Positions 7,406-15,823 of a stretch of DNA of 64,000 nucleotides are shown here, one piece after another. Position numbers and translations under genes: made by a program. The notes under the pieces were generated by a model. It did no database searches. It was not told the DNA's origin and saw only the letters and a program-made list of their open reading frames with translations. Source of the DNA: JBMNMU01 sp050953505 (lineage in GTDB: Bacteria; Bacillota; Clostridia; Peptostreptococcales; Anaerovoracaceae); contig JBMNMU010000001.1 of the NCBI GenBank assembly GCA_050953505.1, positions 2,480,001 to 2,544,000 of the forward strand, given 5' to 3'. Each line of letters opens with the position of its first letter. The first letter of the stretch is position 1.

Positions 7406-8590
7406 TTTTTGGGCTATTACATAATTAAACAAGCCCAATGCAAATTCGTTCCCTGTATTTTCTGCATGCGTTAAAATCCGAGCAAAAATATTAATATTTC
7501 TATCATATTCACCAGTTAAAAATGTTGTGGATTGCTCAATCGTGCTCTGTACATAACTATTTAGCCTATTCATCAAAATACTTTCATCCCAGAAAGGGTT
7601 AATAGAGGCTAAAAAGGACGCGGTTTCCTCCGCATTTTCATATAATAATCTAGTCACTTCCGATGCGACATCAGTATTTCGCTCTATTTGTGCAGTGATA
7701 AGAGAAGTGATTAATCCGATATGTGTATATAATAAATCCAAAAACCTTTCTGTGATTTGTTCGCCAAATATTCTTCTTAGCATTGCTCCATATTCATCAA
7801 CCACCTTATTTAGCCGGGCTAATATAATATCTTCATTACCAATCCCTAAATATCTGTTAATTAAATAATATCTGGTCCATGTGGCTAATTCGAACCAAAA
7901 CATTCTTAAAGAATAAATTGCATTAACCTGATCCCGCGTTATGCATTGCCGCAAATCAGGAAACTCATTAGATGATACCTGGTTAAATGTTATATCGCCT
8001 TGAAGGTTTTCATTGCCAAGGGGCGTATAAGTTAAAAACTCAAAAATACCTTGAGCAAAATAGTCGCCAATGCTATTGGTAAAACCTGTGAGTCTGTCAT
8101 AAGCCTCTGCATCTTTACTGTAGTCACCAGTGACAAATGAATTAATCATTTCTATTGTAAATTGAATATAAGTATCAAATATGTTCCGCCATACACTTTC
8201 ATCCCAAAACGGGTTTGCTTGTGCCAGCAAGCGTGCTCTTTCCGCTGCGTTATTATATAAACGTTCAAGACTACTGTTTACTTCGTCTGTATTGCCTTCC
8301 ATTTGAGCAGAGACAAGATCCCGAAGCGCTATTGTGTATTCATTTAATAACCATGTAAAATTTTCAGAGAATCGTGCACCAAATACTAAACGAAACATAT
8401 CTCCAAATTTTGAAGATTCATTGTACAGACGTGTGAAAAGCGATTCTTCAGTTCCGATACCTAAATACCTGCTGATTACATAAGCTCTGGTCCACGTAGA
8501 TAAGGTCCTCCAGATAAACCTGGAATTGAATATTAAATTCATTTGACTAAATGTAATGCATTGATCATTAAATAACTTTCTAACCATCAT
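7391..8590 (-). CDS. Unknown protein with two tandem ~190-aa helical repeats
   Basis: 399 aa, RBS AGGAGG before ATGATG. Two halves are clearly homologous: CITFSQMNLIFNSRFIWRTL...TWTRAYVISRYLGIGTEES (residues 10-50) versus CITRDQVNAIYSLRMFWFELATWTRYYLINRYLGIGNED, and NPFWDESVWRNIFDTYIQFTIE versus NPFWDESILMNRLNSYVQSTIE, each ending FAxGxFxxx. There is no signal peptide, no transmembrane segment and no known catalytic motif; the helix-rich, Trp/Tyr-rich pattern resembles uncharacterised clostridial duplicated-domain proteins. The final residues YDSH and the TAG stop are read from the flank of a REP unit. A perfect palindrome TACCAATTGGTA (8606-8617) overlaps its ribosome-site region. Confidence 0.7.
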   Translation of the reverse strand: MMVRKLFNDQCITFSQMNLIFNSRFIWRTLSTWTRAYVISRYLGIGTEESLFTRLYNESSKFGDMFRLVFGARFSENFTWLLNEYTIALRDLVSAQMEGNTDEVNSSLERLYNNAAERARLLAQANPFWDESVWRNIFDTYIQFTIEMINSFVTGDYSKDAEAYDRLTGFTNSIGDYFAQGIFEFLTYTPLGNENLQGDITFNQVSSNEFPDLRQCITRDQVNAIYSLRMFWFELATWTRYYLINRYLGIGNEDIILARLNKVVDEYGAMLRRIFGEQITERFLDLLYTHIGLITSLITAQIERNTDVASEVTRLLYENAEETASFLASINPFWDESILMNRLNSYVQSTIEQSTTFLTGEYDRNINIFARILTHAENTGNEFALGLFNYVIAQKYDSH

Positions 8591-8767
8591 TTATATAAAA
8601 CCTCCTACCAATTGGTAATACATTATATTTATTGAAGATTGATATGTTACTTATAGTAGTGAGGTTAATTTTGATTTATATTTGCAATTTGTAGATTAGA
8701 TCGTCTCTGTTTTGAAAAACAGTTCAAAAGCGTTTTAGAACTGGACTGCCGTAGTAATGGGGCCTCT

Positions 8768-8852
8768 TGCTGCCACGGCCAATCATCCCTCGGTCTCTGG
8801 CAGGTTTCTCCCAGCCACGGCCAATCATCTCTCGGACTAATGGCTGTGAAGT
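8768..8852 (-). repeat. REP-like palindromes, two copies (minus orientation)
   Basis: Minus-strand cores at about 8778-8794 and 8819-8835. They lie in the ~660-bp gap upstream of the V-ATPase operon; the remainder is AT-rich with no recognisable gene. Confidence 0.88.
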
Positions 8853-9026
8853 ATTTTTCTAAATTTTTAGAAAAATTCAGTATTTATGTGGTAATTGGCA
8901 AAAATACATTATATAATAGTATAAATTTTAAAGAATAAGCACATTGCTATCTTATTGCCAAAATAATATCAGTCATAGTCTGAATTTTCACATCTCAATG
9001 CAGCAGCAATACCATAAAAAAACAGA

Positions 9027-9052
9027 AACAACCCGAAGTTAGAGGGGTTGTT
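9027..9052 (-). terminator. Possible hairpin terminator
   Basis: AAACAACCC/GGGTTGTT stem; read on the minus strand it is followed by a run of T (complement of 9014-9022). No gene is visible upstream on that strand, so the assignment is weak. Confidence 0.3.
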
Positions 9053-9183
9053 GGCAGTTTGAATGTGACAAAATTTTATCAAGCCTATATACCGCACACA
9101 GGAATAATTAAACCCTACTTAAAACATATAGTATTTATACCAAAATTTTTTCTGATATTTTTTTGTATACATCATACAAATGC

Positions 9184-9212
9184 TTGTTTTTAAAAAAATA
9201 TTCTGTTACAAT
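9184..9212 (+). promoter_or_regulatory. Promoter of the V-ATPase operon
   Basis: TTGTTT (9184-9189), 17-bp spacer, TACAAT (9207-9212), 28 bp upstream of the ribosome site of the first gene. Confidence 0.6.
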
Positions 9213-9252
9213 GTTAGGAATTTCGAAAAAAATTTGGATAGGAGGTGGAACA

Positions 9253-9564
9253 TTGGCTATCGAACAGATCAAGCTAATCAGAGAAGTTGAAGAAAAGGCA
9301 GACCAGATTCGCAGAAAAAGCAATTCAGAAGCTAAGCAAAAGGCTTTAGATGCTGAAAAAGAGGCATCTATTTTATTGGAGCAAGCAAATAAAAAAGCAG
9401 ATGAAATCTACAAGGATGCTATTGCCAAAGCGGAAGAAGAAGCTTCAGAGACCTATAACGAGGTTATTCAAAAGGCAAAAGGCGACTGTGCTAAAATTTC
9501 TTCACAAGCTGACAAGAATATGGATAAAGCCATTGCCATCATTGTAGGAAGGGTTGTGAGTTAA
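9253..9564 (+). CDS. ntpF: V-type ATP synthase peripheral stalk subunit (NtpF / G-H type)
   Basis: 103 aa from a TTG start placed 5 bp after AGGAGGTGG; an upstream ATG (9211) has no RBS. The protein is almost wholly a charged, Ala-rich amphipathic helix (REVEEKADQIRRKSNSEAKQ...DKNMDKAIAIIVGRVVS), as expected for the subunit that pairs with subunit E to form the peripheral stalk holding the catalytic head. It is first in an operon whose order F-I-K-E-C-G-A-B-D equals the Enterococcus hirae ntp operon. Its stop overlaps the next ATG (TAATG), implying translational coupling. Confidence 0.88.
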   Translation: MAIEQIKLIREVEEKADQIRRKSNSEAKQKALDAEKEASILLEQANKKADEIYKDAIAKAEEEASETYNEVIQKAKGDCAKISSQADKNMDKAIAIIVGRVVS

Positions 9565-11528
9565 TGTCTATTGTAAAAATGAAAAAACTCTCAGTCATCG
9601 GCCTTTCTTCTACAAAAAAGGACTTGGTTGAAAGTCTGATGCGTCTTGGCGTTGTTGAAATTTCCGAACAGAGCGTTAAGCTATCTGATGAGAAATGGAA
9701 CAACCTAGTCACCCAAGATGCAGATGAGGGAACAGTGGCGCACTTCGATGCCAGGATTTCTAAGGTAAGTCAAGCTTTGGATACCATTGAGAAATACCAG
9801 ACTGAAAAGAAACCACTCATTACTACTAGAAAAACAATTCAACGTGAGGCTTTCAGTAAGGTACTTGGTAACAAACAAGCCATTGCGGAAAAGGTAGAGG
9901 AAATACTTAAACTTATTGGCAGACTAAACGCTATCAACACAGCTGAAAACAAGGCAGAGGCTAGCATTCATGCTCTGACGCCTTGGGTAGGCTACAATGT
10001 CCCATTAGAAATCAGACAAACTAAAGATACTGAAATTATCATGGGAATCGTGCCCTCTGTGGTAAATGTAGAACAGCTCCAGAAAGAACTCGCTGAAAAG
10101 GTACAATACTGTACCCTTGACCTTGTAGGAAGCGATGCAGAGCAGCACTATTTATCCATGATATGTTTAAAGAAATCAAAGGCACAGGTTGATGATGTTC
10201 TGAGACAGTATGGATTCAGCAGAATCCTATTTAGCGACCTAGAAGGAACCGCTTCAGAAAATATAGCTAAGCTACAAGAAAAACTGAATACCTATGCACA
10301 AGAAAAAGTTCAGTTGGAAAAAGAAATAACCCAATTTGAATCTGAGAAAGAAAACATTCAGTACCTATACGATGGACTGATCATAAAAAGGGATCAAGCG
10401 GCCATCCGCAATAACCTTTTAGTCACTAAGAAGACCTTTTACCTAGACGGCTGGGTGCCTAGTAGGGCAGCTAAGAAGGTAGAAGAATTACTCAAGTCCA
10501 AAGGCTGTTATTACCAGATAGAAGATCCGGCCAAGGATGAGGAAACACCAGTGCTGATGCAAAACGGAAGATTTTCTGAATCCTTTGAGGCCGTCACAAA
10601 GCTGTATGCTCTTCCAGATTCTAGAGGAATTGATGCAACACCATTCTTCTCATTATCCTATGCGGTATTTTTCGGGATGATGCTTAGTGATGCAGCATAT
10701 GGATTGTTATTGACTATTGCAACTGCTGTCCTCTTAAAGAAATTTAGTATGGAAGGCATGATGCGGCAGCTGATGAAGATGTTATTCTACTGTGGTATAG
10801 CAACCGTATTTTGGGGTGTTTTATTTGGAGGATATTTTGGAGATATCGTGACAGTGGTAGCCAAAACCTTCTTCAATGCAGAGATACTTATACCACCTTT
10901 GTGGTTTAATCCTTTAGACGATCCTATGAAGCTGCTGATTTTCTCCTTCATATTAGGAGGGCTACATCTTTTCCTAGGTATGGGATTAGACGCATATCTG
11001 TCCATTCGGGATGGAAGGCCATTTGACGCATTTTGCGATACAGGTCTTTGGTATATCCTGATTATTGGGCTGGTGCTACTAATAACAGGATTTGCAAATC
11101 CGCTAGGTATGTGGATGTCCATTATTGGAGCAGTAGGAATTCTTGTAACAGGAGGACGGCATAACAAAGGGATTGGGAAAATTACAGGTGGCTTGGGAAG
11201 CTTGTATGGCATAACGGGTTACCTATCAGATGTGTTATCTTATTCCAGACTATTGGCCCTAGGCCTGGCAACAGGTGTAATCGCTTCTGTTGTCAACACA
11301 TTAGGAAGCTTGGCCGGCGGTGGGATTATTGGAGCCATCGTATTGGTTGTCGTATTTATCGTAGGCCATGGATACAATATTGCGATTAATGCGCTAGGAG
11401 CCTTTGTTCATTCATGTAGGCTGGAATATGTAGAATTCTTTGGAAAGTTTTATATGAGCGGTGGGGAGGCTTTTTCGCCGTTTGAAGAAAAGACAAAATA
11501 TGTAAAAATAGTAAGGGAGGAAAATTAA
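9564..11528 (+). CDS. ntpI: V-type ATP synthase subunit I (a-type stator)
   Basis: 654 aa, normal for the family. The N-terminal cytoplasmic half (residues ~1-350) is coiled-coil rich and binds the E/F stalks; the C-terminal half has about seven membrane helices starting near FFSLSYAVFFGMMLSDAAYG. The ion-channel arginine is expected in the SRLLALGLATGVIASVVN helix (after YLSDVLSYSR). It forms the ion half-channels against the K ring. ATG overlaps the ntpF stop; ntpK begins at the base after its own stop. Confidence 0.95.
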   Translation: MSIVKMKKLSVIGLSSTKKDLVESLMRLGVVEISEQSVKLSDEKWNNLVTQDADEGTVAHFDARISKVSQALDTIEKYQTEKKPLITTRKTIQREAFSKVLGNKQAIAEKVEEILKLIGRLNAINTAENKAEASIHALTPWVGYNVPLEIRQTKDTEIIMGIVPSVVNVEQLQKELAEKVQYCTLDLVGSDAEQHYLSMICLKKSKAQVDDVLRQYGFSRILFSDLEGTASENIAKLQEKLNTYAQEKVQLEKEITQFESEKENIQYLYDGLIIKRDQAAIRNNLLVTKKTFYLDGWVPSRAAKKVEELLKSKGCYYQIEDPAKDEETPVLMQNGRFSESFEAVTKLYALPDSRGIDATPFFSLSYAVFFGMMLSDAAYGLLLTIATAVLLKKFSMEGMMRQLMKMLFYCGIATVFWGVLFGGYFGDIVTVVAKTFFNAEILIPPLWFNPLDDPMKLLIFSFILGGLHLFLGMGLDAYLSIRDGRPFDAFCDTGLWYILIIGLVLLITGFANPLGMWMSIIGAVGILVTGGRHNKGIGKITGGLGSLYGITGYLSDVLSYSRLLALGLATGVIASVVNTLGSLAGGGIIGAIVLVVVFIVGHGYNIAINALGAFVHSCRLEYVEFFGKFYMSGGEAFSPFEEKTKYVKIVREEN

Positions 11529-12023
11529 ATGAACATTGATGTTGCTAATTTAGTCTTTAACGGAAATACACTTGCCATCCTTGGAGCTGCCATCGCTGCA
11601 TGTGCAGGTATTGGAAGTGCTTTGGGTATAGGTGTTGCAGGTCAGGCTGCCTCTGGAGTTGTTGCAGAGGATCCTAAGAAGTTCGGTCAGGCGCTTATTT
11701 TACAGGCTCTACCAGGAACACAGGGGATTTATGGTCTGCTTATTGCCTTTATCATCATGATGAAAATCGGACTTTTTGGTGGAGAAATGCTTGATGTTTC
11801 TATTCCACAGGGAGCAAGCTTATTATTTGCTTCAGTTCCAATCGGTCTAGTTGGTATTTGGTCAGGTTGGGCACAAGGTAAAGCTGCCGCTTCTGCAATT
11901 ATGTTGATTGCAAAGAGACCTGAAGAAATTGCTAAAGGTATGGTATACACAGCTATGGTTGAAACCTATGCGGTACTAGCACTATTAGCATCTTTCCTAA
12001 TGGTCAACGGAATTCAGATTTAA
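11529..12023 (+). CDS. ntpK: V-type ATP synthase subunit K (rotor ring, probably Na+-binding)
   Basis: 164 aa: two fused hairpins, four membrane helices. The carboxylate is in the last helix (MVETYAVLALLAS). The sodium ligands known from Enterococcus hirae NtpK are all present: LPGTQGIYG in helix 2 (Leu, Thr, Gln, Tyr) and the Gln of SGWAQGKAAAS in helix 3, plus the Glu of VETY. Only one half carries the Glu. The protein is therefore predicted to bind Na+ rather than H+; this is inference from residues. RBS GGGAGG lies at the end of ntpI. Confidence 0.95.
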   Translation: MNIDVANLVFNGNTLAILGAAIAACAGIGSALGIGVAGQAASGVVAEDPKKFGQALILQALPGTQGIYGLLIAFIIMMKIGLFGGEMLDVSIPQGASLLFASVPIGLVGIWSGWAQGKAAASAIMLIAKRPEEIAKGMVYTAMVETYAVLALLASFLMVNGIQI

Positions 12024-12032
12024 GGATGATGA

Positions 12033-12617
12033 ATGATGAGTATTGAAAAGATTACTGAAAAAATATTATCAGAGGCTAATGAAGATGCTCAACGCGCTAT
12101 AGAAAAGGCGGAGAGCGATAAAACTGCTGTATTGCAGGACGCGCAAAACCGAGTCCAAGAAATCATAAAGGATGCAGAAGAAAGAAGCAAGGCAGATGCT
12201 GAGCTTGTAAAGAGTCGTAAAATTTCCTCTGCAGAGCTTGAAGGGCGAAAAATGCGCCTGGCTGCAAAGCAGGATGCTATTTCAAAATGCTTTGAAAAAG
12301 CGAAAGATAAGCTAGCAGAAATGCCTGAGGATGACTATATAAAGCTTATGGTAAAGCTGATTCATGATACAGGTATGACCCAAGGAGAGCTATTGTTGAA
12401 CCAAAAGGATCACAAGTCCGTAGGGTCAAAAATTGTTAAGCAGGTAAATAGCGCTGGGAAATTCGAGAAGTTGGAGCTCAGCAAAGAAAAAATCAATGCC
12501 AAGGGCGGATTTGTCCTTAGAAATGGTGCCATAGAAATCAACACTACTTTAGATACAATGGTAAATGCTGTGAAAGAATCCGTTACTCCTGAGGTTGTAG
12601 AGGCATTGTTTCAGTGA
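12033..12617 (+). CDS. ntpE: V-type ATP synthase subunit E
   Basis: 194 aa. An N-terminal long charged helix (SEANEDAQRAIEKAESDKTA) packs with NtpF in the peripheral stalk, and a C-terminal globular domain (GGFVLRNGAIEINTTLDTMV) binds the top of subunit B. The GG-x-(V/L)-x-x-x-(G/N) motif is typical. Two adjacent ATGs (12033, 12036) follow AAGGATG; either may be used. Followed by a hairpin-containing 79-bp gap before ntpC. Confidence 0.93.
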   Translation: MMSIEKITEKILSEANEDAQRAIEKAESDKTAVLQDAQNRVQEIIKDAEERSKADAELVKSRKISSAELEGRKMRLAAKQDAISKCFEKAKDKLAEMPEDDYIKLMVKLIHDTGMTQGELLLNQKDHKSVGSKIVKQVNSAGKFEKLELSKEKINAKGGFVLRNGAIEINTTLDTMVNAVKESVTPEVVEALFQ

Positions 12618-12621
12618 GAAA

Positions 12622-12654
12622 GGTGACAAAAGGGGAGATTCCTAATTTGTCACC
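12622..12654 (+). other. Intra-operon hairpin between ntpE and ntpC
   Basis: GGTGACAAA (12622-12630) pairs perfectly with TTTGTCACC (12646-12654); no T run follows. It occupies the only sizeable gap in the operon and may be a processing or mRNA-stability element setting different levels of upstream membrane/stalk and downstream head subunits. Confidence 0.5.
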
Positions 12655-12696
12655 ACAATTAGAAAAAACAATGATCAGCTGAAAGGAGGGAAGACT

Positions 12697-13707
12697 TTGA
12701 GAAACAGCCAAAAGTCAAAGGATTATGTATTTGCTTCCGCTCATGTCCGCAGTGTTGAAAAAAACCTGCTGACAAGAGAGGGCTTAGATAAAATGATTGA
12801 TAGCAGGACACCAGGAGATGCTTTAAAAATCCTTTACGATCTAGGGTATGGCGATGGATCGGAAATGGTGCAGGATGAAAAATTTGGGGAGCTTCTTTCT
12901 CAAGAAATCAAAAAGGCCTACTCTTTTATCCAAGGCATTGTACCAGATCAAGAGGATTTAAATGTATTTCTCTATCCCTATGATTATCACAATTTAAAGG
13001 TGTGTATGAAGGCTGAGTTTTTAGGAATTCAGCCAGAGGAATATCTCATAGACGTGGGAACTATTAATACTTCCAACCTGGTTGTTATGGTGAGGGAAAG
13101 AAACTTCTTAGGCATGACGGTGAGGATGAAGGATGCTTTACTGGAAGTAGTAGACGTATTTTCCAGAACTCAGGATCCTCAGGTGATAGATTTCATCTTT
13201 GATAAAGCTTGCTATGCTGAGATGGTGGAATCCGCTGCACGCTCAGGAAATCGATATATTCAAGGATATGTAAGCCTTTTAATTGATACAATAAACCTGA
13301 AGACCTTTGTAAGACTTAGACAGATGAAGAAGACTTGGGATGTTTTTTCACAGGTTTTTCTTGAGGGAGGAAGGATTTCAGAAAAATTGTTTATCAGTGG
13401 CTATGATGAGCCCTATGAGCAATTTGCAGAAAAGTTGACTCCTTTTGAGTTGAACGAGGTCTTGTCAGAAGGCGGAGCCATGATTCGAGAACAAGGAAGG
13501 TTTACCGCCCTGGAGAGACTTTGTGATAATCAAATCATGAAGTACGCTAAAAGCGCAAAGTACGTTTCGTTTGGGATTGAACCTTTGGCTGGCTATTTAA
13601 TAGCCAAGGAAGGAGAAATCCGCACGGTTAGAATTGTAATGACTGGTTTGCTTCAGGGACTTTCAAGGGAAATGATTCAGGAAAGAGTGAGGGAAACTTA
13701 TGTATAA
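12697..13707 (+). CDS. ntpC: V-type ATP synthase subunit C (central socket)
   Basis: 336 aa, TTG start 6 bp after AAAGGAGGG. All-helical vATP-synt_AC39 family (YVFASAHVRSVEKNLLTREGLDKMI; FLYPYDYHNLKVCMKAEFLG), which links the rotor ring to the central stalk. Full length. Its last 8 bp overlap the start of the next gene. Confidence 0.94.
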   Translation: MRNSQKSKDYVFASAHVRSVEKNLLTREGLDKMIDSRTPGDALKILYDLGYGDGSEMVQDEKFGELLSQEIKKAYSFIQGIVPDQEDLNVFLYPYDYHNLKVCMKAEFLGIQPEEYLIDVGTINTSNLVVMVRERNFLGMTVRMKDALLEVVDVFSRTQDPQVIDFIFDKACYAEMVESAARSGNRYIQGYVSLLIDTINLKTFVRLRQMKKTWDVFSQVFLEGGRISEKLFISGYDEPYEQFAEKLTPFELNEVLSEGGAMIREQGRFTALERLCDNQIMKYAKSAKYVSFGIEPLAGYLIAKEGEIRTVRIVMTGLLQGLSREMIQERVRETYV

Positions 13708-14020
13708 GATAGGTGTCATAGGCAATCGTGACAGTGTACTTGGATTTAAAGCAGTTGGACTGGATGTATTTCCTTGCACTGACAGCGAAGAGGCCAAGAA
13801 GGTTCTGCTCCAAATAGCAGAAGAACAGTACGCAATCATATACATCACAGAAGGATTCTGCAAAGATATGGTAGATGAAATTGATAAGTACAAGGATATG
13901 CGTACACCGGCCATCATCCCTATACCAGGGCTGGACGGAAGCTACGGCATCGGCATGTCAAACCTGAAAAAGGCAGTGGAGCGAGCCGTAGGTGCAGATA
14001 TACTATTCGGAAATGATTAA
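13700..14020 (+). CDS. ntpG: V-type ATP synthase subunit F (NtpG)
   Basis: 106 aa. Rossmann-like fold with the usual start (YKIGVIGNRDSVLGFKAVGLD) and PAIIPIPG followed by a C-terminal helix that slides along subunit D in the central shaft. Overlaps ntpC by 8 bp. The Enterococcus operon calls this gene ntpG. Confidence 0.94.
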   Translation: MYKIGVIGNRDSVLGFKAVGLDVFPCTDSEEAKKVLLQIAEEQYAIIYITEGFCKDMVDEIDKYKDMRTPAIIPIPGLDGSYGIGMSNLKKAVERAVGADILFGND

Positions 14021-14032
14021 AGTTAAAGGCAG

Positions 14033-15823
14033 GTGAGTGTAAAAGTGAACCAAGGTAAAGTTGTAAAAGTATCCGGGCCGTTGGTTGTCGCAAGCGGCAT
14101 GCAGGACGCAGATATGTTTGACGTTGTTCGTGTAGGCGAGCATGGCTTGATTGGTGAAATTATAGAAATGCGTGGAGATGCGGCATCCATTCAGGTATAT
14201 GAAGAAACGGCAGGATTAGGTCCTGGTGCAAAGGTTGTTTCTACAGGTGTTCCATTATCTGTAGAGCTTGGACCAGGTATGATAGAAGGAATCTATGACG
14301 GAATTCAAAGACCGTTAACAGAGATGCTGGAAATTGCAGGTTCAAATATTACAAGAGGTATTAGTGTAAATCCTCTCTCTAGGGAGAAAAAGTGGACCTT
14401 CGTTCCTACAGCTAAAGTAGGAGATGAAGTGGAAGCGGGAGATATAATCGGTACCGTACAGGAAACAGTTTCTGTACAGTTAAAGATTATGGTGCCCTAC
14501 GGGATTCAAGGAACTATCCAAGAAATCAAGGGTGGAGATTTCACTGTTGAAGATGTAGTGTGTGTGGTAAAGGATGAGTCAGGTAAAACCTCAGATATCA
14601 CCATGATGCAGAAATGGCCTGTTCGTAAGGGCAGACCATACAAAGAAAAGCTAGTTCCAGAAATGCCTCTAATTACAGGGCAGAGAGTTATCGATACCAT
14701 GTTCCCCATTGCAAAGGGTGGTGTTGCAGCTGTTCCAGGACCTTTTGGAAGTGGAAAGACTGTAGTACAGCACCAGCTTGCTAAGTGGGCTGACGCAGAT
14801 ATCGTAGTTTACATTGGATGCGGTGAGCGTGGAAACGAAATGACAGACGTACTCATGGAATTCCCAGAGCTTATGGACCCAGCAACAGGGGAACCATTGA
14901 TGAAACGTACTGTTTTAATTGCCAATACCTCTGACATGCCGGTAGCAGCTCGTGAAGCTTCTATTTACACCGGTATCACCATCGCAGAATACTACAGAGA
15001 CATGGGTTATTCTGTAGCTCTGATGGCGGACTCCACATCAAGATGGGCGGAAGCTCTTCGAGAAATGTCCGGTCGTTTGGAAGAAATGCCTGGGGAAGAA
15101 GGATACCCTGCGTATCTGGCATCAAGACTTGCTCAGTTCTATGAGAGAGCAGGACGTGTAATCAGCTTAGGTAAAGAAGGAAGAGAAGGGGCTCTGACAG
15201 CTATTGGAGCTGTATCACCTCCAGGTGGAGATATTTCAGAACCTGTTGCTCAGGCAACATTACGTATTGTAAAGGTATTCTGGAACCTAGATGCATCCCT
15301 GGCTTATGCTCGTCACTTCCCAGCAATCAACTGGTTAAACAGCTATTCTCTATATATTGATAGGTTGTCCCACTGGTTTGCAGAAAAAGTGCATAAGGAT
15401 TTCCCAGCACTTAGAAGTGAAACCATGAAGCTTCTTCAGGAAGAGGCTGAGCTTCAGGAAATCGTACAATTAGTCGGTGTAGATGCTTTATCCTACCCGG
15501 ATCGTCTGAAACTAGAAGCTTGTAAATCCATTCGTGAAGACTATCTTCACCAGAATGCGTTCCATGAGGTAGACACTTATTCTTCATTGAATAAGCAGCA
15601 TAAGCTACTAACGCTAATCATAGAGTTCTACAGGCAAGGAATGGACGGCCTTGAAAAGGGTGCAGACTTTAATGCATTAATAAGCCTACCGGTTAGAGAA
15701 ACCATTGGCCGATTTAAATATATCGAAGAAGAAGAAATTGATTGTAGTTTTGATACAGTTCTAGAGGAATTGACTAATAGCATTCAGGAGCTGATGAATA
15801 AGGAGGATGAGCAGGATGTTTAA
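14033..15823 (+). CDS. ntpA: V-type ATP synthase catalytic subunit A
   Basis: 596 aa. The P-loop GPFGSGKTVVQ (residues ~238-248) and the catalytic Glu in CGERGNEMTDV identify the catalytic subunit; the non-homologous bulge domain (residues ~110-200) that distinguishes A from F-type beta is present. Start at GTG 14033 (ORF start) or GTG 14045; the latter is better spaced from AGGTGAG, so 592 aa is possible. Overlaps ntpB. Confidence 0.96.
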   Translation: MSVKVNQGKVVKVSGPLVVASGMQDADMFDVVRVGEHGLIGEIIEMRGDAASIQVYEETAGLGPGAKVVSTGVPLSVELGPGMIEGIYDGIQRPLTEMLEIAGSNITRGISVNPLSREKKWTFVPTAKVGDEVEAGDIIGTVQETVSVQLKIMVPYGIQGTIQEIKGGDFTVEDVVCVVKDESGKTSDITMMQKWPVRKGRPYKEKLVPEMPLITGQRVIDTMFPIAKGGVAAVPGPFGSGKTVVQHQLAKWADADIVVYIGCGERGNEMTDVLMEFPELMDPATGEPLMKRTVLIANTSDMPVAAREASIYTGITIAEYYRDMGYSVALMADSTSRWAEALREMSGRLEEMPGEEGYPAYLASRLAQFYERAGRVISLGKEGREGALTAIGAVSPPGGDISEPVAQATLRIVKVFWNLDASLAYARHFPAINWLNSYSLYIDRLSHWFAEKVHKDFPALRSETMKLLQEEAELQEIVQLVGVDALSYPDRLKLEACKSIREDYLHQNAFHEVDTYSSLNKQHKLLTLIIEFYRQGMDGLEKGADFNALISLPVRETIGRFKYIEEEEIDCSFDTVLEELTNSIQELMNKEDEQDV

